From positions 1 through 14,190 of the forward strand of contig CANHPI010000025.1 in assembly GCA_947462425.1 (NCBI GenBank): a stretch of 14,190 bases of DNA, given 5' to 3'. The DNA comes from Bacteroidota bacterium. Lineage in GTDB: Bacteria; Bacteroidota; Bacteroidia; B-17B0; B-17BO. The translations under genes were made by a program, and so were the position numbers. The first letter of the stretch is position 1; every line of letters begins with the position of its first letter. This document shows, piece by piece, positions 1-7,996 of the stretch. Under the pieces are notes generated by a model that worked only from the letters and a program-made list of their open reading frames with translations, searched no databases and was not told the DNA's origin.

Positions 1-929
1 TCTTTTGGTGGTAAAAAGAAATCCGGTAAATCAGCGTGCATTGCACCTTCCGGCATTTTTTTAATAGCTTGCTCAATGATGCTTAATGATTGCCACATTT
101 CGTGCTGGCGAACCATAAAACGATCGTAAGTATCGCCTTGTGTCCCAACTGGAACGGTAAAAGTAAAATCTTCGTAAGAACTGTATGGATTCATGACACG
201 AACATCATAATCAACACCTGCTGCACGTAAATTTGGTCCAACAAAACTATAACTCAATGCCATTTCTGCAGAAATTGGTCCGCAGTTTATGGTACGATCC
301 ATGAAAATTTTATTACGCTCTAATAAATTTGCAAACTCTTGTAATCCTTTTGGATATTCTTTTAAAAAGGTATCAATTAAATCCCAAGCTTTTTTACTCC
401 ACTCTTGATCAAAACCTCCAATACGACCTATATTTGTAGTTAAACGAGCGCCGCAAATTTCTTCAAATATTTCATAAATTTTTTCTCTCCATTGAAAGAT
501 GTATAAGAAACCTGTCATAGCACCAGTATCAACGCCAATAACAGAATTACAAATAATATGATCTGCAATACGCGATAACTCCATGATAATAACACGGTGA
601 TATTCTGCACGCTTAGGAATTTTTGCACCTAACAATTTTTCTACTGTCATATACCAACCCATGTTATTGATTGGTGATGAACAATAGTTTAAACGATCGG
701 TAATAGGAGTAATTTGCGCGTATGGTCTGCGTTCTGCTAATTTTTCAAATGCACGATGAATGTATCCAATTGTTGGAGTAGCTTCGTGAATAATCTCACC
801 ATCCATTTTCAAAACGTTTTGAAAAATACCGTGTGTTGCAGGATGTGTGGGCCCCAGGTTAAGAGTAGAATATTCTTTCTCTTCAATAACTTCCTGATTA
901 ATGGAATATGTTGTTTCTTTTTTACTCAT
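1..929 (-). CDS. nuoD: NADH-quinone oxidoreductase subunit D (complex I 49 kDa subunit), 3' end cut by the window
   Basis: This is the peripheral-arm 49 kDa subunit of respiratory complex I, which with NuoB forms the quinone-binding site near cluster N2. I translated the minus strand from the ATG at 929-927. The frame stays open to the left edge, giving 309 visible residues of a protein usually near 400. The diagnostic motif GPTHPATHG lies at residues 26-34, and GYIHRAFEKLAE, matching the family's GYxHRxxEK block, follows soon after. Later segments such as CGARLTTNIGRIGG and the NPYSSYEDF region also fit NuoD. The protein is separate from NuoC, unlike the fused NuoCD of E. coli. It is the fourth gene of a nuoA-B-C-D order and starts 79 nt after the nuoC stop, through a low-complexity spacer. 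No clear Shine-Dalgarno site is visible, which is common in Bacteroidota. Only the C-terminal part is missing; there is no sign of damage. Confidence 0.95.
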   Translation of the reverse strand, partial: MSKKETTYSINQEVIEEKEYSTLNLGPTHPATHGIFQNVLKMDGEIIHEATPTIGYIHRAFEKLAERRPYAQITPITDRLNYCSSPINNMGWYMTVEKLLGAKIPKRAEYHRVIIMELSRIADHIICNSVIGVDTGAMTGFLYIFQWREKIYEIFEEICGARLTTNIGRIGGFDQEWSKKAWDLIDTFLKEYPKGLQEFANLLERNKIFMDRTINCGPISAEMALSYSFVGPNLRAAGVDYDVRVMNPYSSYEDFTFTVPVGTQGDTYDRFMVRQHEMWQSLSIIEQAIKKMPEGAMHADLPDFFLPPK

Positions 930-1008
930 TTTTCAATTAGTTTTTGGTTGGTTGTTTTTGGTTATTGGATATTTCAAATCTCAAAAAACTAAAAACAAAT
1001 AACTGATA
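930..1008. repeat. Low-complexity nuoC-nuoD spacer with short direct and inverted repeats
   Basis: This 79-nt gap inside the nuo operon is built from T/G-rich and then A-rich runs. The 10-mer gtttttggtt occurs twice, at 940-949 and 954-963. The 9-mer ttagttttt at 937-945 has its reverse complement at 984-992, separated by 38 nt. No reading frame, promoter box or terminator is convincing here. The inverted repeat could be chance in such biased sequence. Confidence 0.45.
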
Positions 1009-1503
1009 TTATCTTCCAAACATTTCATCTTTTTTATCCGTTCTAGATTGATCTTCGAGAGGATACTCTTTTCTTAATGGAAAAATATCCATTTCATCAA
1101 CATTTAAAATACGTTTTAAATTTGGGTGACCTTTAAATCTTACACCAAAAAAATCATAGGTTTCGCGCTCCATCCAATTTGCTGCTGGCCATAAATCAGT
1201 TGCAGTAGCTATTTCTGGTTTATTGATGTCGAAAAATGTTTTTAGACGAATACGGTAATTTTTTGGCATGTTATGTAAATGATAAATTACCCCCAACTGT
1301 TTTTCATCAGCTGTTTGCATACCACATAAATCCGTTAAAAAATGAAAATTTAACTCTTCATCGTCTTTTAAAAATTTTAATACATCGTGTATTCTATCTT
1401 TTTGTATAGTAAAAACAGGATAATCATAAAGAAGCTCCGCGGATTCAATATCTCCGTGAAAATGTTCTTTTAGTTTTTCGTTTACTTTATTTAATAATTC
1501 CAT
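1009..1503 (-). CDS. nuoC: NADH-quinone oxidoreductase subunit C (complex I 30 kDa subunit)
   Basis: NuoC is a cofactor-free subunit of the complex I peripheral arm that packs against NuoB and NuoD. The 164-residue protein carries the family signature around residues 110-134: WMERETYDFFGVRFKGHPNL followed by KRIL. It is followed by FPLRKEYPLE at 141-150, the usual end of the conserved 30 kDa domain. Length fits a stand-alone bacterial NuoC. The start at 1503 is an ATG and places the N-terminal helix (MELLNKVNEKLKEHF) as expected. Order and strand match nuoB upstream and nuoD downstream. Both flanking spacers (75 and 79 nt) are long for an operon and repeat-rich; the upstream one holds a 7-bp tandem array ending 7 nt before the ATG. 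The coding sequence looks intact. Confidence 0.96.
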   Translation of the reverse strand: MELLNKVNEKLKEHFHGDIESAELLYDYPVFTIQKDRIHDVLKFLKDDEELNFHFLTDLCGMQTADEKQLGVIYHLHNMPKNYRIRLKTFFDINKPEIATATDLWPAANWMERETYDFFGVRFKGHPNLKRILNVDEMDIFPLRKEYPLEDQSRTDKKDEMFGR

Positions 1504-1510
1504 TTTTTAG

Positions 1511-1538
1511 ATTAAAGATTAAAGATTAAAGATTAAAG
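1511..1538. repeat. Tandem array of four 7-bp units upstream of nuoC
   Basis: The plus strand shows four exact, adjacent copies of attaaag at 1511-1517, 1518-1524, 1525-1531 and 1532-1538, with a partial unit (att) after. On the coding strand of the nuo operon the unit reads CTTTAAT. The array fills the nuoB-nuoC spacer next to the nuoC start at 1503. A 7-bp period outside a reading frame can change copy number by slippage without damaging a protein, but would alter the leader length of nuoC. Confidence 0.9.
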
Positions 1539-1578
1539 ATTTCTCTCATTTCTAAAATCTATGTTCTAACTTCTTAAT

Positions 1579-2142
1579 TTATTCTATTCCGTATGAGTTT
1601 AACATTTTCTTGTACTCTTCTGATTCTCTTCTTCTGAAAGATTCGTTTTGAGCCATTTCCTGAATTTTTAAAACACCTTCTAAAATTTGTTCGGGGCGTG
1701 GCGGGCAGCCTGGCACATACACATCAACTGGAATAATTTTATCAATGCCTTGTAATACAGAGTAAGTATCAAAAATACCACCAGTACTTGCGCAAGCTCC
1801 AACTGATAAAACCCAACGCGGTTCGGCCATTTGCTCGTATACCTGACGTAATGTTGGCCCCATTTTTTTAGCAATAGTTCCCATTACCATCAACATATCC
1901 GCCTGACGAGGAGAAAAACTCAAACGTTCAGAACCAAAACGACCTAGGTCGTAATGAGAAGCCATCGTAGCCATAAACTCAATACCGCAACATGAGGTTG
2001 CAAACGGTAAAGGCCACAACGAATTTTTACGGGCTAATCCTACTGCATCTTCTAATTTTGTTGCAAAAAAACCAGGTCCTTCAAGTCCTTCAGGACTTTT
2101 AGCGATTTCCAATTTTGTGCGTTTTATAATTTCTTTTGCCAT
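1579..2142 (-). CDS. nuoB: NADH-quinone oxidoreductase subunit B (PSST subunit, cluster N2)
   Basis: NuoB holds the terminal 4Fe-4S cluster N2 of complex I, which passes electrons to quinone at the NuoB/NuoD interface. The 187-residue protein has all four expected cysteines: the tandem pair C51-C52 in SCCGIEFMA, C117 in VGACASTGG and C146 in VPGCPPRPE. The segment SPRQADMLMVMGTIAKKM (about 77-94) is also highly typical. The tail after about residue 165 (ESFRRRESEEYKK) is charged and variable, as in other members. The start at 2142 is an ATG, 25 nt after the nuoA stop, consistent with co-transcription. No missing ligand, frameshift or unusual composition is seen. Assignment over the related hydrogenase small subunits rests on the CC pair and on the nuoA/nuoC neighbours. 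Confidence 0.97.
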   Translation of the reverse strand: MAKEIIKRTKLEIAKSPEGLEGPGFFATKLEDAVGLARKNSLWPLPFATSCCGIEFMATMASHYDLGRFGSERLSFSPRQADMLMVMGTIAKKMGPTLRQVYEQMAEPRWVLSVGACASTGGIFDTYSVLQGIDKIIPVDVYVPGCPPRPEQILEGVLKIQEMAQNESFRRRESEEYKKMLNSYGIE

Positions 2143-2167
2143 TTTAAAAAGATTTAAACGTTAGATT

Positions 2168-2542
2168 TTATTCTTCCCACTTTAATGCTTTCTTAGAAAG
2201 CATGTAGTAAAATCCAACTAATAATAATACAATGAATGTGAATACTTCTATTACACCTAACATTCCTAATTCCTTAAAGTTTACTGCCCAAGGATACATA
2301 AATATTACCTCTATGTCGAAAAGCACAAATAAAATAGCCACTAAGAAGTACTTAATGGCAAAAGGCAAACGTGCATTTCCTTCCGATTCGACACCGCATT
2401 CAAATGATTCTAACTTAATTTTTGTTTTGCGTTTTGGTCCTAACCAATGTGATGCAAGCATTGTAGTTACAACAAATCCCAATGCTACAATAAACATTAA
2501 TACAATTGGTAAATAATCTAAAGGTGATGAAACTGTGTTCAT
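2168..2542 (-). CDS. nuoA: NADH-quinone oxidoreductase subunit A (ND3-like membrane subunit)
   Basis: NuoA is a small membrane subunit of complex I that sits by the quinone cavity. From the ATG at 2542-2540 it has 124 residues and three hydrophobic segments (about 10-31, 61-83, 94-115). The conserved loop FECGVES is at 47-53 and the acidic second helix FDIEVIF at 75-81, both hallmark ND3/NuoA features. The frame is open further upstream, to an ATG at 2593 and a TTG at 2596. Those starts would add a polar 17-18 residue extension (ISLKIVNLTINNKTLY) unlike the family, whose members usually begin shortly before the first helix, so I prefer 2542. It is the first gene of the nuo cluster, downstream of a terminator that closes the previous unit. 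Confidence 0.93.
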   Translation of the reverse strand: MNTVSSPLDYLPIVLMFIVALGFVVTTMLASHWLGPKRKTKIKLESFECGVESEGNARLPFAIKYFLVAILFVLFDIEVIFMYPWAVNFKELGMLGVIEVFTFIVLLLVGFYYMLSKKALKWEE

Positions 2543-2593
2543 ATATAACGTTTTATTATTGATTGTAAGATTAACTATTTTTAAGGAAATCAT

Positions 2594-2601
2594 CAAATAT
2601 T
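2594..2601 (-). promoter_or_regulatory. Weak candidate -7 box for the nuo operon
   Basis: On the minus strand this reads AATATTTG, matching five of the six fixed positions of the Bacteroidota -7 consensus TAnnTTTG. It lies about 50 nt before the preferred nuoA start and after the upstream terminator, where an operon promoter is expected. No -33 TTG was found at the usual distance, so support is thin. Confidence 0.25.
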
Positions 2602-2643
2602 AAATCTAATTTTTTAAAGGTTAGAATGTTTAAAAAAATAACT

Positions 2644-2667
2644 AAAAAAGCCGCTATAAATAGCGGC
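2644..2667 (-). terminator. Intrinsic terminator of the 1070-residue T9SS protein gene
   Basis: Read on the minus strand, a 7-bp stem (GCCGCTA / TAGCGGC, 2667-2661 and 2656-2650) with a 4-nt loop is followed at once by six T residues at 2649-2644. It sits 23 nt past the stop codon at 2691 and before the nuo leader, so it separates the two transcription units. Confidence 0.88.
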
Positions 2668-2690
2668 CCTTTCAATTAAAATGATGGCTT

Positions 2691-5600
2691 TTATTCTTTT
2701 ATAAATTTAAACGTAGAGTTAAATTGATTAATGTTAAGTTTTATTTCATAAACACCAGCTGATAAGTCAGATATAGAAATTGACTCTTTATTGTTAAGCA
2801 ACAATTCACCACTCTTTATTAACTCACCTTTGACAGAGTAAATGGAAAAATTGACTTTTTTATTGTCTTTTTCTTTACCATTAATAAACAATATATCCTT
2901 AGCAGGATTTGGAGAAATAGAAATACTACTTATAGTTGCGCTATTTTCAAGCCCTGTAATAGTTACTTGTTTTGGAGATGAGGATGATTGACAACCTATT
3001 GAAGAAGTAACCCATACAGAATAAAAACCACTTTGCGTTACAGTGTAAGATTGTGATGTTTCTCCAACAATTGGCGAGCCATTTAAATACCATTGATTAC
3101 CAGAAGAAGCGCTAGATGTTAGCACCAATCCACTTTGTGTAATGGTGGGCGTAATAACAGATCCAACATTAACTGTAATTGTATTTGTAGTATTACAAGC
3201 ACCTACAGAGCCTGTGCAAGTATACACTGATGTAACACTCGGAGTAACAGAAGTATTAGCACCAGTAGACCCACTAGACCAAACATAGGTACTTGCGCCA
3301 TTTGCCGAAAGATTAGAAGGTTGACCATTACAAGCTGCAGTTGCACTTAATGAAATTGTAGGCGCTGCGAGTACAGCAATAGTATTAGTGTATGCAGCAC
3401 TTGCACCATTAACATTTGTAGCAATTAATGAAACAGTATACACACCTATGGCTGTAAAAGTCATTGTTGGATTTTTAACGGATGAATTTGCCGGGATTGC
3501 ACCTGTTAAAGTCCAACTCCAAGTGGTTGGTGAACCAGAAGATTGATCATTTAATACAAACGGTGTATTTATGCAAGCAGAAGAGAAAGCTGATGAAAAG
3601 TTAGCATTTGGAACAGCTGTAGGATCAGAAAATAAATCTGACTGCCATATTCCTCTTCCATAGGTTGCCGCTCTTAATTTATTAGTTGGATAAAATATTT
3701 CTAAATCATTTACTATCACATTAGGCAATCCAGTCATAAAAGGTGTCCATGAATTCATACTACCGTCTCTGTAATAAACTCCTACATCTGTTCCTACATA
3801 AATAGCATCATTAGAGTTATTTACATATATAATACAATTTGCCGGGAGATTTGGTAATCCTGAAGAAATATTAGTCCAAGTTGAACCACCATTAGTTGAT
3901 GAGTAAACTTTATCGGCAGAAGAATAACCTGAAAAAGTTACAAATACATTATTTGCATCTGTATTATCAACTGCAATTCTTGTTATTTGTGCTGTACCTG
4001 ATGGTAAGCCAGTAGTGATGGATGTCCAAGATACGCCCCCATTTACTGTTTTAAAAATGTTATTGCTAGTTGCAGCATATAATACCAATGAATTTGAAGG
4101 AGCTGCCGCTAATGATAAAATATCTCCACTACTATTTATAGTTCCCATTTGAGTCCATAACGTGCCTTTATTGGTGGTTCTATACACTTGCTGATAGCCA
4201 CAATAATAAGTATTTGCAACATGTGGTGATTGAATAATTGGTGAAACCCAAGCGCCAGTGCCTATTAAACCATTTGTAATATTTGACCAACTTGCACCCC
4301 CATTATTGGTAAGATTAAAATCGCCTTCTACATAGCTTTCTACCATTACATTATTATTTGTTCTATCCACAAAGCAATCCATTCCATCTCCGCCGTATAC
4401 TTCTGTCCATGTTGTTCCGTTTAATAAATTTGTTCCGTTATCCTGATGACCAGAAAGTACATAGTTTGCAGTAGTTGTTGATTGCCCTATTCTATAAGAT
4501 TGAGCAATATTCATTTGACCATTAATAGTTGTCCAAGTAGCTCCGCTATTAGTTGTTCTTGCAATACCTCCATCTGTTCCTAAATAACAGGTAGTGCCAT
4601 TTATATATTCTACTGCATGCAAATCGGCATGAACATAAGGTGCGCCACCACCATACCAGTGTGTATTTAAATTCCAAGTTACACCTCCATCTAGAGATTT
4701 CCAAGTATTTACTCCTCCACAAATAATTTCATTTTTGTTTGTTGGCGAAACTCCGCAAGCAATATCGTACCAACCTTGACCTCCTGAATCTGAACCAGAA
4801 GGATCCCAACCAAAAATATTTGGAGAAGTAGACATTGTTGTAAAGTTTGTTCCTGAATTTGTTGATCTAAATAATGCCCCAAAAGAATTATCAGATGCGC
4901 TTGATAAAATGTAAATATAATTTGGATCAGCAGGAGTAACTGAAATACACATTCTAACACCGGCTGTTGAAATTCCACTATTTACTAGCGTAAATGATGC
5001 GGGTGTTGCACCTCCAGTTAAAGATCTGTAAAAGCTACCAGATGTTACAGCATATACTGTGCTGGTATCTCCTGGCTTATATTCCATATCTTTAAAATTA
5101 CCTGATTTTAATAATGACCAATTTGTTCCACTATTATTAGAACGGAACAACCCTTGCGAAGTGGCGGCAAATAAAACGTTTGGTGTTATAGGATTAATCA
5201 ACAATCTACCTATTCTGCGAGATGTAGAAACTGCCCAATTTAGACCTGTTGTATTCCAAGTTAATCCACCGTCTAATGATTTTAAAACACCTGTTGAGTA
5301 AGTATCCCCTGCATCAATATCTCCTGTTGCTAAATACATAATATTTGTATTTAGGGGATTAATTGCTAAATCAGAACAACCTAAAACAGATAAATTATTT
5401 GTGTTAGTTTGCCAAGTTGATCCTGCATTAGTTGATACCCATAAACCACCTGCACCTGTACCAACAAAAATAGTATTGGTATTACCCGGCATAAATCTAA
5501 TAAAAGTTAATCGTCCTGCATCGCCACCTATTGGCGAACCAAAAGGTCCCATGGCTGTCCAATTTCCTGTGCTAGAAGTTGCAGTAGTTGCATTTATTTT

Positions 5601-5903
5601 TTGAGCCAACAGAGGATTCTGTGCTAAGTATTTTTCAAACTCTTCAAATGCTTTTGCACGCGATCCTAATTTTAAATTTCCTGTTGGATAAACTCTAGGT
5701 TCAGTGAACCATTCCCATCTCCTGAAGGCCTTATAACCTTTACCTCTTTCATAAGTTTTATTTTGCCAATAATTATTAAACTCTTGTTGAATTGAGTAAA
5801 AGTTTTCTGTTGTGTCGTGCATTTTATTAACCCAACTTTGAGCATGTGCAGCAACATTCATTAGAAAAAATAAGAACAGTGATATTTTAGTAATTTTTGT
5901 CAT
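2691..5903 (-). CDS. T9SS-exported Asp-box (BNR) beta-propeller protein with PKD and Ig-like domains
   Basis: This is a predicted secreted or surface protein of 1070 residues; its substrate is unknown. Residues 1-22 look like a Sec signal peptide (hydrophobic core SLFLFFLMNVAAHA, likely cut after AHAQ). Asp-box/BNR motifs of the form S/T-x-x-G-x-x-W recur near 157, 209, 255, 347, 403, 450, 531, 577, 619 and 669, marking a large multi-blade propeller of the sortilin/VPS10 or GH74-like type at about 115-755. The block closes with YGRGIW (748-753). A PKD-like domain follows (about 762-845; TWSWTLTG, then IGVYTVSLIATN), then two Ig-like segments (about 846-983). A type A T9SS sorting domain closes the protein at about 991-1070 (ISPNPAKD to DLSAGVYEIKL, ending KFIKE). 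Residues 23-110 match no domain I recognise. I see no basis for calling it an enzyme; adhesion or glycan binding is equally possible. It is a single-gene unit flanked by terminators. Confidence 0.88.
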   Translation of the reverse strand: MTKITKISLFLFFLMNVAAHAQSWVNKMHDTTENFYSIQQEFNNYWQNKTYERGKGYKAFRRWEWFTEPRVYPTGNLKLGSRAKAFEEFEKYLAQNPLLAQKINATTATSSTGNWTAMGPFGSPIGGDAGRLTFIRFMPGNTNTIFVGTGAGGLWVSTNAGSTWQTNTNNLSVLGCSDLAINPLNTNIMYLATGDIDAGDTYSTGVLKSLDGGLTWNTTGLNWAVSTSRRIGRLLINPITPNVLFAATSQGLFRSNNSGTNWSLLKSGNFKDMEYKPGDTSTVYAVTSGSFYRSLTGGATPASFTLVNSGISTAGVRMCISVTPADPNYIYILSSASDNSFGALFRSTNSGTNFTTMSTSPNIFGWDPSGSDSGGQGWYDIACGVSPTNKNEIICGGVNTWKSLDGGVTWNLNTHWYGGGAPYVHADLHAVEYINGTTCYLGTDGGIARTTNSGATWTTINGQMNIAQSYRIGQSTTTANYVLSGHQDNGTNLLNGTTWTEVYGGDGMDCFVDRTNNNVMVESYVEGDFNLTNNGGASWSNITNGLIGTGAWVSPIIQSPHVANTYYCGYQQVYRTTNKGTLWTQMGTINSSGDILSLAAAPSNSLVLYAATSNNIFKTVNGGVSWTSITTGLPSGTAQITRIAVDNTDANNVFVTFSGYSSADKVYSSTNGGSTWTNISSGLPNLPANCIIYVNNSNDAIYVGTDVGVYYRDGSMNSWTPFMTGLPNVIVNDLEIFYPTNKLRAATYGRGIWQSDLFSDPTAVPNANFSSAFSSACINTPFVLNDQSSGSPTTWSWTLTGAIPANSSVKNPTMTFTAIGVYTVSLIATNVNGASAAYTNTIAVLAAPTISLSATAACNGQPSNLSANGASTYVWSSGSTGANTSVTPSVTSVYTCTGSVGACNTTNTITVNVGSVITPTITQSGLVLTSSASSGNQWYLNGSPIVGETSQSYTVTQSGFYSVWVTSSIGCQSSSSPKQVTITGLENSATISSISISPNPAKDILFINGKEKDNKKVNFSIYSVKGELIKSGELLLNNKESISISDLSAGVYEIKLNINQFNSTFKFIKE

Positions 5904-6039
5904 GTGAGTTTTTTTTCAACGACTAAACTAAATCATTAAAAATTAATAAGCAATCAAAATATAATATAATTCCGCTACTGATAGCAGTTTTAACACACCT
6001 CTATTTTGTAGAAACGTTGTAGTAAAAGTTTTGTTTAAC

Positions 6040-6067
6040 AAAAAAGTCGCTCTAATTGAGCGACTTT
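6040..6067 (-). terminator. Intrinsic terminator downstream of yidC
   Basis: The minus strand forms a 10-bp stem (AAAGTCGCTC / GAGCGACTTT, 6067-6058 and 6052-6043) with a 5-nt loop. The following T run (6045-6040) overlaps the base of the stem. The stem begins 7 nt after the yidC stop codon. It ends the yidC transcript and separates it from the T9SS gene at 5903. Confidence 0.88.
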
Positions 6068-6074
6068 AAAGACT

Positions 6075-7973
6075 TTATTTCTTTTTAGCTGGCAACTGTT
6101 GACGTTGCTTAGCCATCTCTTCAAGTTTTGCTTGAAATCCTGATTTTTTTTCGGGTTTCTTCATATTGGCTAAAAGGGTCTCCCTAATTTTTCCATCATC
6201 AATCATCTTTTTCATGATCCACGTTTGTAAAAATGTAATCACGTTTGCTAAAAAATAATACCAACTTAAACCTGCCGCATAACTATTCATTACGGCAACA
6301 AAAATAACTGGCATTAAATACATCATATATTTCATACCTGGCATTTGTGTTTGTTGTGGTTGAAGCATAGCTTGATTCATCCATGTATATATAATTGTTG
6401 AAACAAACATTAATATTGCAAATAAACTGACGTGATCGCCATAACCCCAAACTTCAAATCCAAAATTATAAATTGAGTCATAGGTGGATAAATCATCAGT
6501 CCATAAAAATCCTTTTTGTCTTAACTCAATTGCAGCCGGAAAAAATCCAAATAAAGCAATTAATATAGGAAATTGCAAAAGCATTGGTAAACAGCCAGAA
6601 AGAGGATTAGCGCCAGCACGTCTATACAACGCCATGGTTTCTTGCTGCTTTTTTAAAGGATCATCATTCTTTTCAAACTTGGTATTTATTTCATCAATCT
6701 CTGGTTTTAAAACACGCATTTTTGAACTACTCATGTATGTTTTGTAAGCAATTGGAAATAATAATGTTTTTAAAATTAAGGTTAATATCAAAATAATAAT
6801 ACCACTATTTAAACCAGACAATAAACTAAATAAAGGAATAATCATCCATTTATTTATATAACTAAATACACTCCATCCTAAAGGAATAATTTCCTCTAAA
6901 TCTAAATTATATGCTTTTAAAGTTTGGTATTGGTTTGGTCCGAAATAAAATGCCATACCAAATTTTTCGGAGGAAGAATGTTTAAAGGGAATAGCAACTT
7001 CCGCTGTAATTGTTTTTACTCTATTAGAATCGGACGGATTTTCGGATGTTTTAATAAAACTACCCTCTTTTAAAAATTCAGAATCTGCAATTAATGAAGA
7101 ATTAAAAAAATGTTGCTTAAAGCAAATCCATTTAATATTATCTTCATTTAATAATTTTTCTTCACTTTTACGAGCATTAATATAGTCAACACCTTCGGTA
7201 GCTTGGTTAAAATAAGCGGTTGCAGCTTCCCTTTCTTTTGCAATATATTTTTCCTGAGTTGGCATTGCTTGGCTCCAATGCATAATTACTTTATTTGATT
7301 TACTAGAAATAATGTTTTGCATTCCTACAAAATTTACATCATAATCTAACATGTAATCATTTCCGCTTAAGGAATAAGTATATTCTATATAACTTTCAGG
7401 TTTTGACGTTTCAAGTTTTAATACTATTGATTTTGTTCCATCACCTTCAATACGTTCACTTAAAGACGATGGTTTAAAATAAAAACTATCTGTGGTAAAC
7501 TTAATACTATTTGAATATGCTTCAAATTGCAAATATTGTGAAGTAGAGTCTTTATCAAATAAAACTAAAGGAACTGTTCTATTGTGATAGCGCTTGTAGT
7601 TTTTAAGTTCAACTTTTTCAACCTTTGCACCTTTTGTAGAAATATAAACTTTAATGTTTTCATTTTCTAATGTTACAACTTCTGCTTTTCCAACTGCTGA
7701 TACAGCAAAATCTTTATACAGATTAGCATTTTCAAGTCTTGAAATTGAATCAATCATTGATGCAGAAATAGTTGTATCCTTTTTTTCAGCAATGATTTTT
7801 TTTGAAACTATTTTTTCAGCTTCAGCTATCTCATTTGCTTTTATAGCTAACTCAATTGAATCTTTAATTTCTTTATTTCTAGCAATTTGTTCTTTGCTTG
7901 GCCCTGTTAATGAAAGCCATGTAATTAATATGACGGCAATTAAACCTAAGCCAATAAGCGATGTTTTATCCAT
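6075..7973 (-). CDS. yidC: Membrane protein insertase YidC (Oxa1/Alb3 family)
   Basis: YidC inserts and folds inner-membrane proteins, alone or with SecYEG. The 632-residue length fits Gram-negative YidC. There is an N-terminal anchor helix (about 5-22), then a lysine-rich linker and a large periplasmic beta domain (about 95-365). The conserved Oxa1 core follows from about 370, with hydrophobic segments near 376-410, 461-482, 515-532 and 551-588. Core motifs include SSSKMRVLKPEIDEI (416-429), GANPLSGCLPMLLQFPI (454-470) and the basic C-terminal tail (588-632, rich in K) that in this family can contact the ribosome. The groove arginine of E. coli (R366) aligns with K402 here (LTLILKTLLFP). A clean -7 box 24 nt upstream and a terminator just downstream suggest it is transcribed alone. 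The start at 7973 is an ATG directly before the anchor helix. Confidence 0.97.
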   Translation of the reverse strand: MDKTSLIGLGLIAVILITWLSLTGPSKEQIARNKEIKDSIELAIKANEIAEAEKIVSKKIIAEKKDTTISASMIDSISRLENANLYKDFAVSAVGKAEVVTLENENIKVYISTKGAKVEKVELKNYKRYHNRTVPLVLFDKDSTSQYLQFEAYSNSIKFTTDSFYFKPSSLSERIEGDGTKSIVLKLETSKPESYIEYTYSLSGNDYMLDYDVNFVGMQNIISSKSNKVIMHWSQAMPTQEKYIAKEREAATAYFNQATEGVDYINARKSEEKLLNEDNIKWICFKQHFFNSSLIADSEFLKEGSFIKTSENPSDSNRVKTITAEVAIPFKHSSSEKFGMAFYFGPNQYQTLKAYNLDLEEIIPLGWSVFSYINKWMIIPLFSLLSGLNSGIIILILTLILKTLLFPIAYKTYMSSSKMRVLKPEIDEINTKFEKNDDPLKKQQETMALYRRAGANPLSGCLPMLLQFPILIALFGFFPAAIELRQKGFLWTDDLSTYDSIYNFGFEVWGYGDHVSLFAILMFVSTIIYTWMNQAMLQPQQTQMPGMKYMMYLMPVIFVAVMNSYAAGLSWYYFLANVITFLQTWIMKKMIDDGKIRETLLANMKKPEKKSGFQAKLEEMAKQRQQLPAKKK

Positions 7974-7996
7974 TGTGGGAAGTGATTTTTAGGTTG

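Noticed and set aside
756..992. A 78-codon plus-strand open frame over the nuoD start and the nuoC-nuoD spacer
   Set aside because: It is antisense to NuoD for most of its length, and the hydrophobic tail comes from low-complexity T-rich spacer sequence.
1511..1538. The heptamer array as a CRISPR-like or attachment-site structure
   Set aside because: The units are directly adjacent with no spacers, only 7 bp long, and no cas, integrase or transposase gene is nearby.
2232..2516. A 94-codon plus-strand open frame opposite nuoA
   Set aside because: It is a mirror frame of a well-supported membrane subunit, with no independent evidence.
5955..5963. TATATTTTG on the minus strand as a promoter for the 1070-residue protein gene
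   Set aside because: It has three rather than two bases between TA and TTTG, no -33 TTG at a suitable distance, and lies in very AT-rich sequence.
5904..6074. A possible small gene or RNA in the 171-nt gap between yidC and the T9SS protein gene
   Set aside because: Apart from the yidC terminator and AT-rich leader sequence, no start-stop frame or further stable hairpin was evident.
7654..7992. A 112-codon plus-strand open frame opposite the start of yidC
   Set aside because: It is antisense to the YidC anchor and linker and crosses the yidC promoter region; there is no domain or conservation signal.
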